The notes under the pieces: generated by a model | The model's database searches: none | What the model saw: the letters and a program-made list of their open reading frames with translations, nothing else | Told to the model about the DNA's origin: nothing | Source: JBLHZY01 sp050633265 | GTDB lineage: Bacteria; Pseudomonadota; Alphaproteobacteria; Rhodobacterales; Rhodobacteraceae | Length of the DNA stretch: 6,013 nt | NCBI GenBank assembly: GCA_050633265.1 | Contig: JBOEGE010000015.1 | Span: 1 to 6,013 of the forward strand | Direction of reading: 5' to 3' | In this document: positions 1 through 4,442 of the stretch, piece after piece | Layout of the letters: every line of letters begins with the position of its first letter | Numbering within the stretch: position 1 is the first letter of the stretch | Translations under genes and position numbers: made by a program

Positions 1-13
1 AAAGCCCGCGAGA
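1..13. repeat. 13-bp repeat at the window ends (circle junction), left copy
   Basis: AAAGCCCGCGAGA at 1-13 is identical to 6001-6013. Joined end to end the two form a tandem direct repeat inside repA. Because 13 is not a multiple of three, reading frame separates the two possibilities. Keeping both copies gives continuous RepA reading through KKKPARKAREIA; collapsing them shifts the frame and yields an unrelated tail. The simplest reading is a circular molecule of 6013 bp. Confidence 0.75.
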
Positions 14-159
14 TCGCACGGGGCAAAGGCTGGGACTACCACGCCCTCCGCGCAAACTGGATGGACTTTGCCCACGAGGCAATTAGCAAAGGCAATCCAC
101 CGCAAAACGCAGGGGCTGCGTTTGTTGCATATTGCAAAAAGCAGGACGCACTAAGATGA
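1..159 (+). CDS. repA: RepA C-terminal end (52 codons plus stop; continuation of the gene at 5165-6013)
   Basis: Frame 1 from the first base is open and ends with TGA at 157-159. It encodes a piece beginning KAREIARGKGWDYHALRANW and ending KKQDALR. The pattern of a helix, then G-W-D-x-x-A-L-x-x-x-W, then A-A-F-V-x-Y-C-K-K is the usual C-terminal tail of RPA-family initiators. It has no start of its own, so it belongs to the gene that runs off the right edge. The stop overlaps the ATG of the next small ORF (ATGA at 156-159), suggesting translational coupling. If the shared 13 bases at the ends were trimmed as an overlap, the gene would go out of frame here, which argues that the repeat is real. 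Confidence 0.88.
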   Translation, partial: KAREIARGKGWDYHALRANWMDFAHEAISKGNPPQNAGAAFVAYCKKQDALR

Positions 160-242
160 AGAAACGCCACTCGAAAGCAACAGCGCAACGCTTTGCGCAA
201 CAGATAAATGCAACGATGCGCAACGGCGATATAATGGCATGA
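156..242 (+). CDS. 28-codon ORF coupled between repA and the HTH gene
   Basis: This short ORF reads MKKRHSKATAQRFAQQINAT and continues for eight residues. It is very basic and resembles no family I know. Three things support translation. Its ATG overlaps the repA stop (ATGA, 156-159), its stop overlaps the ATG of the next gene (ATGA, 239-242), and AGGA at 143-146 sits nine bases before its start. It may act mainly to carry ribosomes from repA into the HTH gene. Its middle (ATAQRF to RNGD) is a diverged copy of residues 51-68 of the downstream HTH protein, from a shared 54-bp repeat. It could instead be a chance open frame across repeated DNA sites. Confidence 0.45.
   Translation: MKKRHSKATAQRFAQQINATMRNGDIMA
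177..230. repeat. 54-bp imperfect direct repeat rich in GCAAC, copy 1
   Basis: GCAAC occurs at 177, 185, 197, 210 and 220, in three cases as GCGCAAC. The block aligns without gaps to 389-442 at roughly 80-85 percent identity by eye, and both copies are read in the same phase relative to their reading frames. Successive motifs are 8-13 bases apart, about one helical turn, which suits a cluster of protein-binding sites. It may be an operator or auxiliary iteron-like cluster for the HTH protein or RepA; that role is inferred. Confidence 0.6.
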
Positions 243-667
243 AATACACATTATCACAAGCCGCTACAGCCACGGGAAAGAACAAAGCCACAATCCAGAG
301 AGCCATAAAAAGTGGAAGAATATCAGCACCAAAGAACTCATCCGGCGCTTATGAGATTGACCCGTCCGAATTACACCGTGTTTTCCCCGCAACGGCGAAA
401 CGCGTTGCGCAACATACGAGTGCAACGACGCGCAACGGCACGCAACAGGGTGAAAACCCATATGAAGACAGCGCGTTACAGCGTATAGCTGAACTAGAAA
501 AAGAGCTGGCGGTGGCGGAAGAGCGAAAGAATGGAATTGAAGGTCAGATGCACCACCTCTCTGAGACCGTAGACGACCTTCGGAAGCGCCTAGATCAGTC
601 CGAGAGCCGCGTTACAGCTCTGTTGTCAGCTCCGCCAAAGCGAAAATGGTGGCAACGGGGGGGATAA
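239..667 (+). CDS. Plasmid helix-turn-helix / coiled-coil protein (often annotated entry exclusion protein 1)
   Basis: The 142-residue protein has three parts. Residues 1-50 (MKYTLSQAATATGKNKATIQ, then RAIKSGRISA and YEIDPSELHRVFP) form a MerR/excisionase-like helix-turn-helix with a short wing. Residues 51-77 are a polar Thr/Gln/Asn linker. Residues 78-130 are a heptad-rich coiled coil, followed by a basic aromatic tail PPKRKWWQRGG. This architecture is frequent next to rep genes on small proteobacterial plasmids. It is variously annotated as entry exclusion protein 1 or a plasmid replication DNA-binding protein; its real function is not settled to my knowledge. Position after repA and the nearby GCAAC clusters suggest a DNA-binding role in copy control or autoregulation (inferred). 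The start overlaps the preceding stop; a run of seven G just precedes its own stop. Confidence 0.85.
   Translation: MKYTLSQAATATGKNKATIQRAIKSGRISAPKNSSGAYEIDPSELHRVFPATAKRVAQHTSATTRNGTQQGENPYEDSALQRIAELEKELAVAEERKNGIEGQMHHLSETVDDLRKRLDQSESRVTALLSAPPKRKWWQRGG
389..446. repeat. Imperfect direct repeat rich in GCAAC, copy 2 (inside the HTH gene)
   Basis: GCAAC occurs at 389, 409, 422, 432 and 442. The copy-1 motif at 185 corresponds here to GAAAC at 397. The site at 404-413 is the perfect 10-bp palindrome GTTGCGCAAC. The spacing matches copy 1 (20, 13, 10, with one extra unit at the end). It encodes the low-complexity linker between the DNA-binding domain and the coiled coil of the HTH protein, so little coding constraint is expected. 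Confidence 0.6.
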
Positions 668-670
668 GTC

Positions 671-1267
671 ATGTTCGATAAATTTCGCCCGAAAAGGATA
701 GTAAGAAAACGATCTGAACTTGAGGTTTCTATGGATCGAATGCTGAAGGCATGCTGGTCAGAACTCAATCCAGATGATCCTGATTCTGAAGCAAAAGGTT
801 ATATGGCTGTATTCTGTTTCTGCGTCCTAAATGCCTTTGAAAATATGAAGACCTTTGGATCGAACAGGCCCGAAGTAGCCAAAGCACTTATGGGAGATGG
901 ATCTGAACAGATCGCTATAGAACTTGCCTTATTGGGAATAGGAAGAGCCAGCTTAGACGAAGAGCTAGAGGATCATTTCGCCGACATCGTCAATGTCTCT
1001 CATACCGTTTTAAAAACGATAAACATCAGTCCTTACTCCAACATGGATTACGAAAAATTCGTTAATGGGTTTATGCCGTATGTAAGCCTCAACCCTGAGC
1101 ATGCACTCGAAAAAGCGGCTACACACATCTCAGAGAATCTCTCATCGCTCCCTAGCCCAATGTCAGGGATACTAGCATCAGGGCTTGCAATGGGCGCGAT
1201 GTCCGAAACAGCTAAATATGCTACAAGCGTTCTTCATAAAGTCTTGGACAAGCTCGACCTTGAATAA
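671..1267 (+). CDS. Hypothetical 198-residue protein, unknown function
   Basis: I do not recognise this protein. It starts with a basic segment (MFDKFRPKRIVRKRSELEVS) and then appears largely helical, with an acidic patch LNPDDPDSEAKGY (32-44), a Cys/Phe-rich stretch AVFCFCVLNAF (46-56), and a small-residue-rich segment GILASGLAMGAMSETAKYA (166-184). There is no clear signal peptide; the 166-180 stretch is short and probably a buried helix. It begins three bases after the HTH gene's stop, with the G-rich run at 657-663 as a plausible ribosome site, so it is probably co-transcribed with that gene. Its base composition is visibly lower in GC than the relaxase, with many AAA, GAA and ATA codons, suggesting a separate origin. 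An accessory, defence or stability role is possible but unsupported. Confidence 0.75.
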   Translation: MFDKFRPKRIVRKRSELEVSMDRMLKACWSELNPDDPDSEAKGYMAVFCFCVLNAFENMKTFGSNRPEVAKALMGDGSEQIAIELALLGIGRASLDEELEDHFADIVNVSHTVLKTINISPYSNMDYEKFVNGFMPYVSLNPEHALEKAATHISENLSSLPSPMSGILASGLAMGAMSETAKYATSVLHKVLDKLDLE

Positions 1268-1288
1268 TTACATAAATGTAACTACATT
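1260..1288 (+). promoter_or_regulatory. Putative brnTA promoter with operator inverted repeat
   Basis: TTGAAT (1260-1265) and TACATT (1283-1288), 17 bases apart, make a plausible sigma70-type promoter, each matching four of six consensus bases. Between them lies the perfect inverted repeat TTACAT-AA-ATGTAA (1268-1281), extended by two further pairs after one mismatch (1265-1284). A dimeric repressor on this palindrome would block RNA polymerase. BrnA-family antitoxins are known to autorepress their operon. The predicted transcript start falls at or next to the brnT ATG, so the message may be leaderless. Confidence 0.5.
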
Positions 1289-1294
1289 ATCCTC

Positions 1295-1600
1295 ATGACA
1301 GAACCCCGCGTCACATGGCATGAGGACAAGAACCTCTCCAACCAGCGCAAGCATCACGGCCTCAGCTTCGAGGTCGCGGCCCGTGTGTTTCTCGATCCAT
1401 TACACCTGTCGGTGCAGGATCGGATCGAGGACGGGGAACAACGATGGCAGACCTTGGGTCAGGTCGGCAGTGTGACCGTTATTCTGGTCGCTCATACATT
1501 CACAGAAGAAGGCCCGACTGACAAACCTGTAGAGGTGATCCGCATTATCTCGGCACGGGTCGCAACACGTAGAGAAAGGATGCGATATGAAGAAGGTTAA
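1295..1600 (+). CDS. brnT: BrnT family type II toxin (ribonuclease)
   Basis: The 101-residue protein fits the BrnT toxin family (RelE-like fold, mRNA cleavage) in length and pattern. It has W8 and K12 in VTWHEDKNLSNQRKHHGLSF, then the helix EVAARVFLDP, a beta region VTVILVAHTF (60-69), and the closing signature RIISARVATRRERMRYEEG (83-101), matching the family's R-x-I-S-A-R-x-x-x-x-x-E-R-x-x-Y-E ending. One extra His is present in KHHG where most members I recall have KHG. The order toxin then antitoxin, and the 14-base overlap with brnA, are typical. No Shine-Dalgarno sequence precedes the ATG, consistent with a leaderless or poorly initiated message, which could keep toxin below antitoxin. 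Confidence 0.93.
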   Translation: MTEPRVTWHEDKNLSNQRKHHGLSFEVAARVFLDPLHLSVQDRIEDGEQRWQTLGQVGSVTVILVAHTFTEEGPTDKPVEVIRIISARVATRRERMRYEEG

Positions 1601-1880
1601 ACACACACTCGACACGCTTCCGCCTTTGACAAAAGCACAGGAGGACAACCTCAAGCGGCTGGCGGCTATGCAAGACGAAGAGATCAATTATGACGACATT
1701 CCAAAGCTGACGGAGGCACAGCTATCAGGGATGCAGCGCGGTGCGTTCTATCGTCCTGTCAAAAAGCAGATTACAGCCCGCGTGGATGCCGATGTGCTGG
1801 CGTGGCTCAAGTCACAGGGCAAGGGCTACCAGTCCCGCATGAACGCAATCCTGCGGGACGCCATGCTGAACACGAAGTGA
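1587..1880 (+). CDS. brnA: BrnA family antitoxin / autorepressor
   Basis: The 97-residue partner of BrnT. The N-terminal half (1-55), with LPPLTKAQEDNLKRLAAM and IPKLTEAQLSGMQRGAFYRP, is the toxin-wrapping part. The C-terminal half, KKQITARVDADVLAWLKSQG followed by KGYQSRMNAILRDAM (59-94), is a ribbon-helix-helix DNA-binding domain, which is the BrnA layout. It should neutralise BrnT and, as a complex, repress the promoter at 1260-1288. The start lies inside the end of brnT, and GAAAGGA at 1574-1580, six bases before the ATG, is a good ribosome site. The antitoxin therefore has a much stronger start signal than the toxin. On a plasmid such a pair acts as an addiction module. Confidence 0.92.
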   Translation: MKKVKHTLDTLPPLTKAQEDNLKRLAAMQDEEINYDDIPKLTEAQLSGMQRGAFYRPVKKQITARVDADVLAWLKSQGKGYQSRMNAILRDAMLNTK

Positions 1881-1884
1881 CCAA

Positions 1885-1918
1885 GCGCCCGACCGCTCTC
1901 ATATAGCGGGGAGGGCGC
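1885..1918 (+). terminator. Hairpin after brnA, possible terminator
   Basis: GCGCCC (1885-1890) pairs with GGGCGC (1913-1918), and CCGCT (1893-1897) pairs with AGCGG (1905-1909) around a seven-base loop, with a small unequal internal bulge. It starts five bases after the brnA stop. No T-run follows, so it may terminate only weakly or mainly stabilise the message. Confidence 0.4.
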
Positions 1919-1935
1919 GGGCGACACAGAGCAAC

Positions 1936-1970
1936 GCGCGGGCATAGCCCCCTAAAGGCTATGCCCGCGC
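1936..1970. terminator. 14-bp perfect hairpin between convergent brnTA and relaxase genes
   Basis: GCGCGGGCATAGCC (1936-1949) and GGCTATGCCCGCGC (1957-1970) are perfect complements around a seven-base loop CCCTAAA. The relaxase stop codon (minus strand, 1952-1954) lies in the loop, so the right arm encodes the last relaxase residues. Position between two convergent units suggests a two-way terminator or 3'-end stabiliser. There is no T-run on either side, so it is not a classic intrinsic terminator. Confidence 0.55.
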
Positions 1971-2974
1971 TCCCGATTAATGCCGATGTCGCGCTCTTTC
2001 TCGGCGCTGCGCTCGGCCTCTCGCTCCTGCTCTCGGACATAATCGTTGGTTTCCTTGAGCGCGGTGAAGTCGGCGCCGCGCAGGGCCTCGGCCAACCCGC
2101 CCAAGGACTGTTCGGCCACGTCCCGCACACGGGCGTAGGTGTCTGCAAACCGTTCCCGCAATCCGCTGACCAGCTCGCGCACGTCTTCCAGCCGGCCCCG
2201 CGCTTCGCGCCATAGATCGCCGGCGGCTGTCTGGATGCCACGCCGCTCCATGCCCCATGCCTTCCAGCCGATGTCAGGCAGCGGATCGCGGTCCAGCTCC
2301 ACCGCTTCAATTTCCAGCTCATGCGCGGCTTTGTCGTCGCCGCGTTCATGCGCCCGCTCTTTGAGGTCCAGCTTTTCGTCGCGCTGCGCCTCAAGGCTGC
2401 GATGGTCAATTTCACGCGCCGCCTCGATCTCGCGCAGATAGCCATTCGCGTGATCGGCCCAGCTCTCGCGCCAGTTCTCCAGTAGCTCCTTGCTGTTCCA
2501 AGAGCGGTCTTTGCCCTCGAAGCCGTCCGCGCCGATGGAACGGGTGGTCAGCATGATATGGGCATGGTGGTTGCGCTCGTCGCCCTCCTTGCCGGGGGCG
2601 TGAAGGGCAACGTCCGCAATCATGCCCCGATCGACAAAGGCGGATTGCACGAAGGACCGCACCAGATCGCCGCGCTGTGCGTCGTCCAGCTCATGCGGCA
2701 GGGCTACCGTCACCTCACGGGCAAGCTGCGCATCCTTGCGCCGCTCCACGGCCTCGACGGCGTTCCACAAGGTCGCCCGATCCCTCAATGAATCGGGCGT
2801 GCCTTCAGGAACGAGAATTTCAGAGGACAGGACGCCCGTGCGGTTGGAATAATCATGCTCCAACCCTTGGCGGTGATCCTCGATGCGCTCGGCCGTCCGG
2901 TAGGCGGCGGCGGCAACGGCACTGCGCCCCGTGCTGCGGGAGATCATCTTAGCGGAGAAATGATAGATCGCCAT
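1952..2974 (-). CDS. mobA: MobA/MobL family relaxase (MobQ type)
   Basis: This is the DNA-nicking relaxase for mobilization, 340 residues from the start at 2974. The opening MAIYHFSAKMISRSTGRSAV, then AAAAYR, is the MobA/MobL signature, with Y25 as the probable catalytic tyrosine. ERNHHAHIMLTTR (133-145) supplies the metal-binding histidines (136, 137 and 139). LPHELDDAQRGDLVRSFVQ (92-110) and FVDRGMIADVALHAP (113-127) are other conserved family blocks. After about residue 185 the chain is charged, helical and coiled-coil-like. An upstream in-frame ATG at 3145 exists, but the 57 extra codons would span the oriT-like hairpins and do not resemble the family. At 340 residues it is short compared with MobA proteins that carry a primase or helicase part. 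It probably relies on a helper plasmid's type IV secretion system. Confidence 0.93.
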   Translation of the reverse strand: MAIYHFSAKMISRSTGRSAVAAAAYRTAERIEDHRQGLEHDYSNRTGVLSSEILVPEGTPDSLRDRATLWNAVEAVERRKDAQLAREVTVALPHELDDAQRGDLVRSFVQSAFVDRGMIADVALHAPGKEGDERNHHAHIMLTTRSIGADGFEGKDRSWNSKELLENWRESWADHANGYLREIEAAREIDHRSLEAQRDEKLDLKERAHERGDDKAAHELEIEAVELDRDPLPDIGWKAWGMERRGIQTAAGDLWREARGRLEDVRELVSGLRERFADTYARVRDVAEQSLGGLAEALRGADFTALKETNDYVREQEREAERSAEKERDIGINRERGHSL

Positions 2975-2997
2975 TGAAGCAAACGCCTGTGCAGTTG

Positions 2998-3103
2998 GTC
3001 CAGGGCAACGCGCCCTGGTCTGGTGGGGTTTGGGGCGGGCGAAGCGCCGCCCCATGTTGCCGCGAGCGGCAAAGGGGAATGGCGTCGCCTTGGGGTTTAC
3101 CCC
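2998..3103. other. Putative origin of transfer (oriT) with a run of stem-loops
   Basis: Just upstream of the relaxase start are consecutive inverted repeats: CCAGGGC/GCCCTGG (3000-3006, 3012-3018), TGGGGCGG/CCGCCCCA (3031-3038, 3047-3054), TTGCCGC/GCGGCAA (3057-3063, 3066-3072) and GGGG/CCCC (3092-3095, 3100-3103). The first contains AACG-CGCCCT on the plus strand, close to the G^CGCCCT nick core of RSF1010 and Ti-plasmid MobQ origins. That predicts cleavage between 3010 and 3011. Position next to mobA and structure support oriT; the exact nick is inferred. Confidence 0.6.
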
Positions 3104-3117
3104 GTTGAAGACCTCAC

Positions 3118-3148
3118 ACATTGCTTGCAATGTATAAGTGAGCACTTA
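3118..3148. promoter_or_regulatory. Two adjacent palindromes in the divergent mobA/mobC control region
   Basis: ACATTGC-TT-GCAATGT (3118-3133) is followed one base later by TAAGTG-AG-CACTTA (3135-3148). Both are perfect inverted repeats with two-base centres, about 16 bases centre to centre. They lie between the leftward relaxase and the rightward MobC-like gene, where an autoregulating relaxosome accessory protein would be expected to bind. A TATAAG sequence at 3133-3138 overlaps them, but I find no well-placed -35 for it. Confidence 0.5.
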
Positions 3149-3192
3149 AAGTGTTTCTACCGTAGCACCCAGAACAGGACCTCGCAATCCTC

Positions 3193-3450
3193 ATGCCCCG
3201 CACCATCGACCAACAAATCGCAGAGGCCGAGAACAGGGTCCAAAGGCTCAAGACCAAAAAGCGGACAAAGGACACGCGGCGAAAGATCATTGTTGGCGCA
3301 ACCGTCATTCCGGCAGCGTTCAAGGATAAAGCCCTCGCCCGCCAGCTCGTCACGTTGTTGGAAACCTCCCTGACGCGGGCAGTGGACATACAGGACGCAG
3401 AACCCATGCTGAACGATCTGCGCACATTCATCGGAGACGACAAAGCATGA
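3193..3450 (+). CDS. Small MobC/TraD-like mobilization accessory protein (intact copy)
   Basis: The 85-residue protein starts with a short charged helix (MPRTIDQQIAEAENRVQRLK) and a Lys-rich segment. Then comes DTRRKIIVGATVIPAA (27-42), followed by an amphipathic helix ending DAEPMLNDLRTF. The x-x-R-R-K-x-x-x-G core and small size resemble MobC/TraC/TraD-type accessory proteins next to MobQ relaxases, which bind oriT and help the relaxase load. The assignment rests on pattern and neighbourhood. It is divergent from mobA across the oriT region and may bind the palindromes at 3118-3148. Its TGA overlaps the ATG of the next ORF (ATGA, 3447-3450), the same coupling seen between the second copy and the gene at 4415. 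No strong ribosome site is visible; CAGGAC at 3174-3179 is rather far. Confidence 0.7.
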   Translation: MPRTIDQQIAEAENRVQRLKTKKRTKDTRRKIIVGATVIPAAFKDKALARQLVTLLETSLTRAVDIQDAEPMLNDLRTFIGDDKA

Positions 3451-3464
3451 GCGATGACCCCGTA
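3237..3464. repeat. Large direct repeat, copy 1 (mobC-like gene and start of next gene)
   Basis: From GGTCC at 3237 the sequence matches 4216 onward through the end of the mobC-like gene and the first few codons of the following gene. Identity is about 92 percent by eye over the mobC part. Main differences: copy 2 has one extra base near 4240 and lacks 12 bases present here at about 3358-3369. The similarity fades after the codons for D-P-V in the next ORF, near 3464. Confidence 0.88.
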
Positions 3465-3494
3465 TGGGATTTTAAGAAATACTTTCTGAGGTAG
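3447..3494 (+). pseudogene. 15-codon stub of the coiled-coil membrane gene found intact at 4415
   Basis: This frame reads MSDDPVWDFKKYFLR and stops at TAG (3492-3494). The first codons match MTSDPVQDL of the protein encoded at 4415-4930. The ATGA overlap with the upstream mobC-like stop is also the same. It is therefore the truncated first copy of that gene, cut where the foreign segment begins. Confidence 0.7.
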
Positions 3495-3555
3495 ACGCCA
3501 GAACTGTTTTCAAGCTACTCACATTTCGAATAAATTTTGAGAAACTGGTAAGTAA
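3495..3555 (+). promoter_or_regulatory. AT-rich leader with possible weak promoter for the membrane gene
   Basis: TTTTCA (3507-3512) and AATAAA (3529-3534), 16 bases apart, are the best -35/-10 candidate, each four of six to consensus. The segment is AT-rich and unlike the backbone, so it probably arrived with the membrane gene. Weak evidence only. Confidence 0.3.
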
Positions 3556-4215
3556 ATGCTCTGGGATACTTTAACTTTTACGCTTGAAACGTTGCTTCAC
3601 TGGGAAGTCTACGCAGCGGGATTTATCTATTTTATCTTCTTGTTTGGACCATTGCTCCTGTTGTCGTTGCTTAACGAAGGGGCGGTCATGGTGGGAGCAT
3701 TTTTAGTGCAGCCATTTTTTCAAGCACTTGGAATATTAACCTTTGTAACCCTCGTTACACCAATAGCACTTGGCTTTACCGAAGATGCCGCTTGGCACTT
3801 ACCTTGGCAGTTTGTTAGTGAGCAACCTTTGGAAGTTAGTAAAGCCGCTCTCATACTGATTGGCGTTTCTCTTGCCGCAGCGTTCGTGCCAATTTTAGGA
3901 CAGTTACCATCTTTCGCTATGCTGGTGGTGGGCATCATAGCGACAAAATTGGTTTTTGACCTAGCAGGAGTGGAGGGTCTCTCGGTTTCAGATTTCTTGC
4001 CAAGTTTGAGTGTTGGGATTGGCATTTTGTTTCTTGGTGCAGTCGTTTCCTTAGTGGGGATGCTTGCAGGAATGTTACTGTCTCTGATCATCGCCCCGAT
4101 ATTCCGCATGAACTCGGAAGACGCAGTTTCGCTTTTGTCGTTTCCAGTTGCATCCACTATCGGATTCGTCCCCTTGCTTGTTTATTTGTCGTGGCTAAGA
4201 ATAATCATCCCCTAA
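3556..4215 (+). CDS. Polytopic inner-membrane protein, unknown function (cargo gene)
   Basis: The 219-residue protein is almost wholly hydrophobic, with five or six likely membrane segments (roughly 18-38, 43-72, 95-113, 117-136, 150-182 and 192-213). Charged residues are few: a loop FTEDAAWHLPWQFVSEQPLEVSK (74-96) and FRMNSEDA (183-190). I recognise no family or catalytic motif. Its DNA is clearly richer in A and T than the backbone (TTA, AAA and ATA codons common), which points to transfer. It lies between the two copies of the mobC-like repeat, and its TAA stop (4213-4215) directly abuts the start of the second copy. GGTAAG about six bases before the ATG may be the ribosome site. A transporter, immunity or surface-exclusion role is possible but not shown. 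Confidence 0.75.
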   Translation: MLWDTLTFTLETLLHWEVYAAGFIYFIFLFGPLLLLSLLNEGAVMVGAFLVQPFFQALGILTFVTLVTPIALGFTEDAAWHLPWQFVSEQPLEVSKAALILIGVSLAAAFVPILGQLPSFAMLVVGIIATKLVFDLAGVEGLSVSDFLPSLSVGIGILFLGAVVSLVGMLAGMLLSLIIAPIFRMNSEDAVSLLSFPVASTIGFVPLLVYLSWLRIIIP

Positions 4216-4418
4216 GGTCCAAAGGCTCAAGACCAAAAAACGCACCAAAGGACACGCGGCGAAAGATCATTGTTGGCGCAACCGTCATTCCGGCAGCGTT
4301 CAGGGACAAAACCCTCGCCCGCCAGTTCGTCACGTTGCTGACGCGGGCAATGGACATACAGGACGCAGAACCGCTCCTGAATGATCTACGCACATTCATC
4401 GGAGATACCCAGTCATGA
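4191..4418 (+). pseudogene. Second mobC-like copy, N-terminally lost and frameshifted
   Basis: From KDTRRKIIVGATVIPAAF to DLRTFIGD this matches the protein encoded at 3193-3450, but the first 15 or so codons of that gene are absent. An extra base (CGCACC against CGGAC, near 4240) puts the QRLKTKK-encoding stretch out of frame with the rest. An open frame exists only by starting at GTG 4191 inside the end of the membrane gene, giving an unrelated leader (MAKNNHPLRSKGSRPKNA) and 75 residues. No ribosome site precedes that GTG. A 12-base in-frame deletion also removes four residues (ETSL region). The RRK core and C-terminus are kept, so a product is possible, but I judge this a decaying copy. 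Its ATGA overlap with the gene at 4415 may still supply coupling. Confidence 0.7.
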
Positions 4419-4442
4419 CCAGCGATCCCGTACAGGACTTGA
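4216..4442. repeat. Large direct repeat, copy 2
   Basis: This copy matches 3237-3464, starting exactly one base after the TAA of the membrane gene. The two copies start 979 bases apart. Substitutions are scattered, so the copies are either an old duplication or came from two related plasmids brought together by recombination. Confidence 0.88.

Noticed and set aside
230..235. Perfect TATAAT resembling a -10 element
   Set aside because: No -35 lies 15-19 bases upstream, and a start about seven bases downstream would fall inside the HTH start codon, whose position is fixed by homology.
1807..2445. Long minus-strand open frame (and plus-strand frames such as 2139-2441) overlapping the relaxase
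   Set aside because: Arg/Ser/Ala-rich translations in alternate frames of a GC-rich gene; the relaxase frame holds all conserved motifs.
2975..3145. 57-codon N-terminal extension of the relaxase from an ATG at 3145
   Set aside because: MobA/MobL proteins begin at MAIYHFSAK, encoded from 2974, and the extension would run through the oriT-like hairpins and control palindromes.
3023..3373. 116-codon plus-strand open frame across the oriT region and start of the mobC-like gene
   Set aside because: It overlaps oriT and reads the mobC-like gene in a different frame. Its product is low-complexity Ser/Pro/Arg, typical of a GC-rich shadow frame.
3237..4418. Composite transposon or insertion sequence
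   Set aside because: The flanking repeats are mobilization-gene sequence, not insertion-sequence ends. No transposase, terminal inverted repeats or short target duplication is visible.
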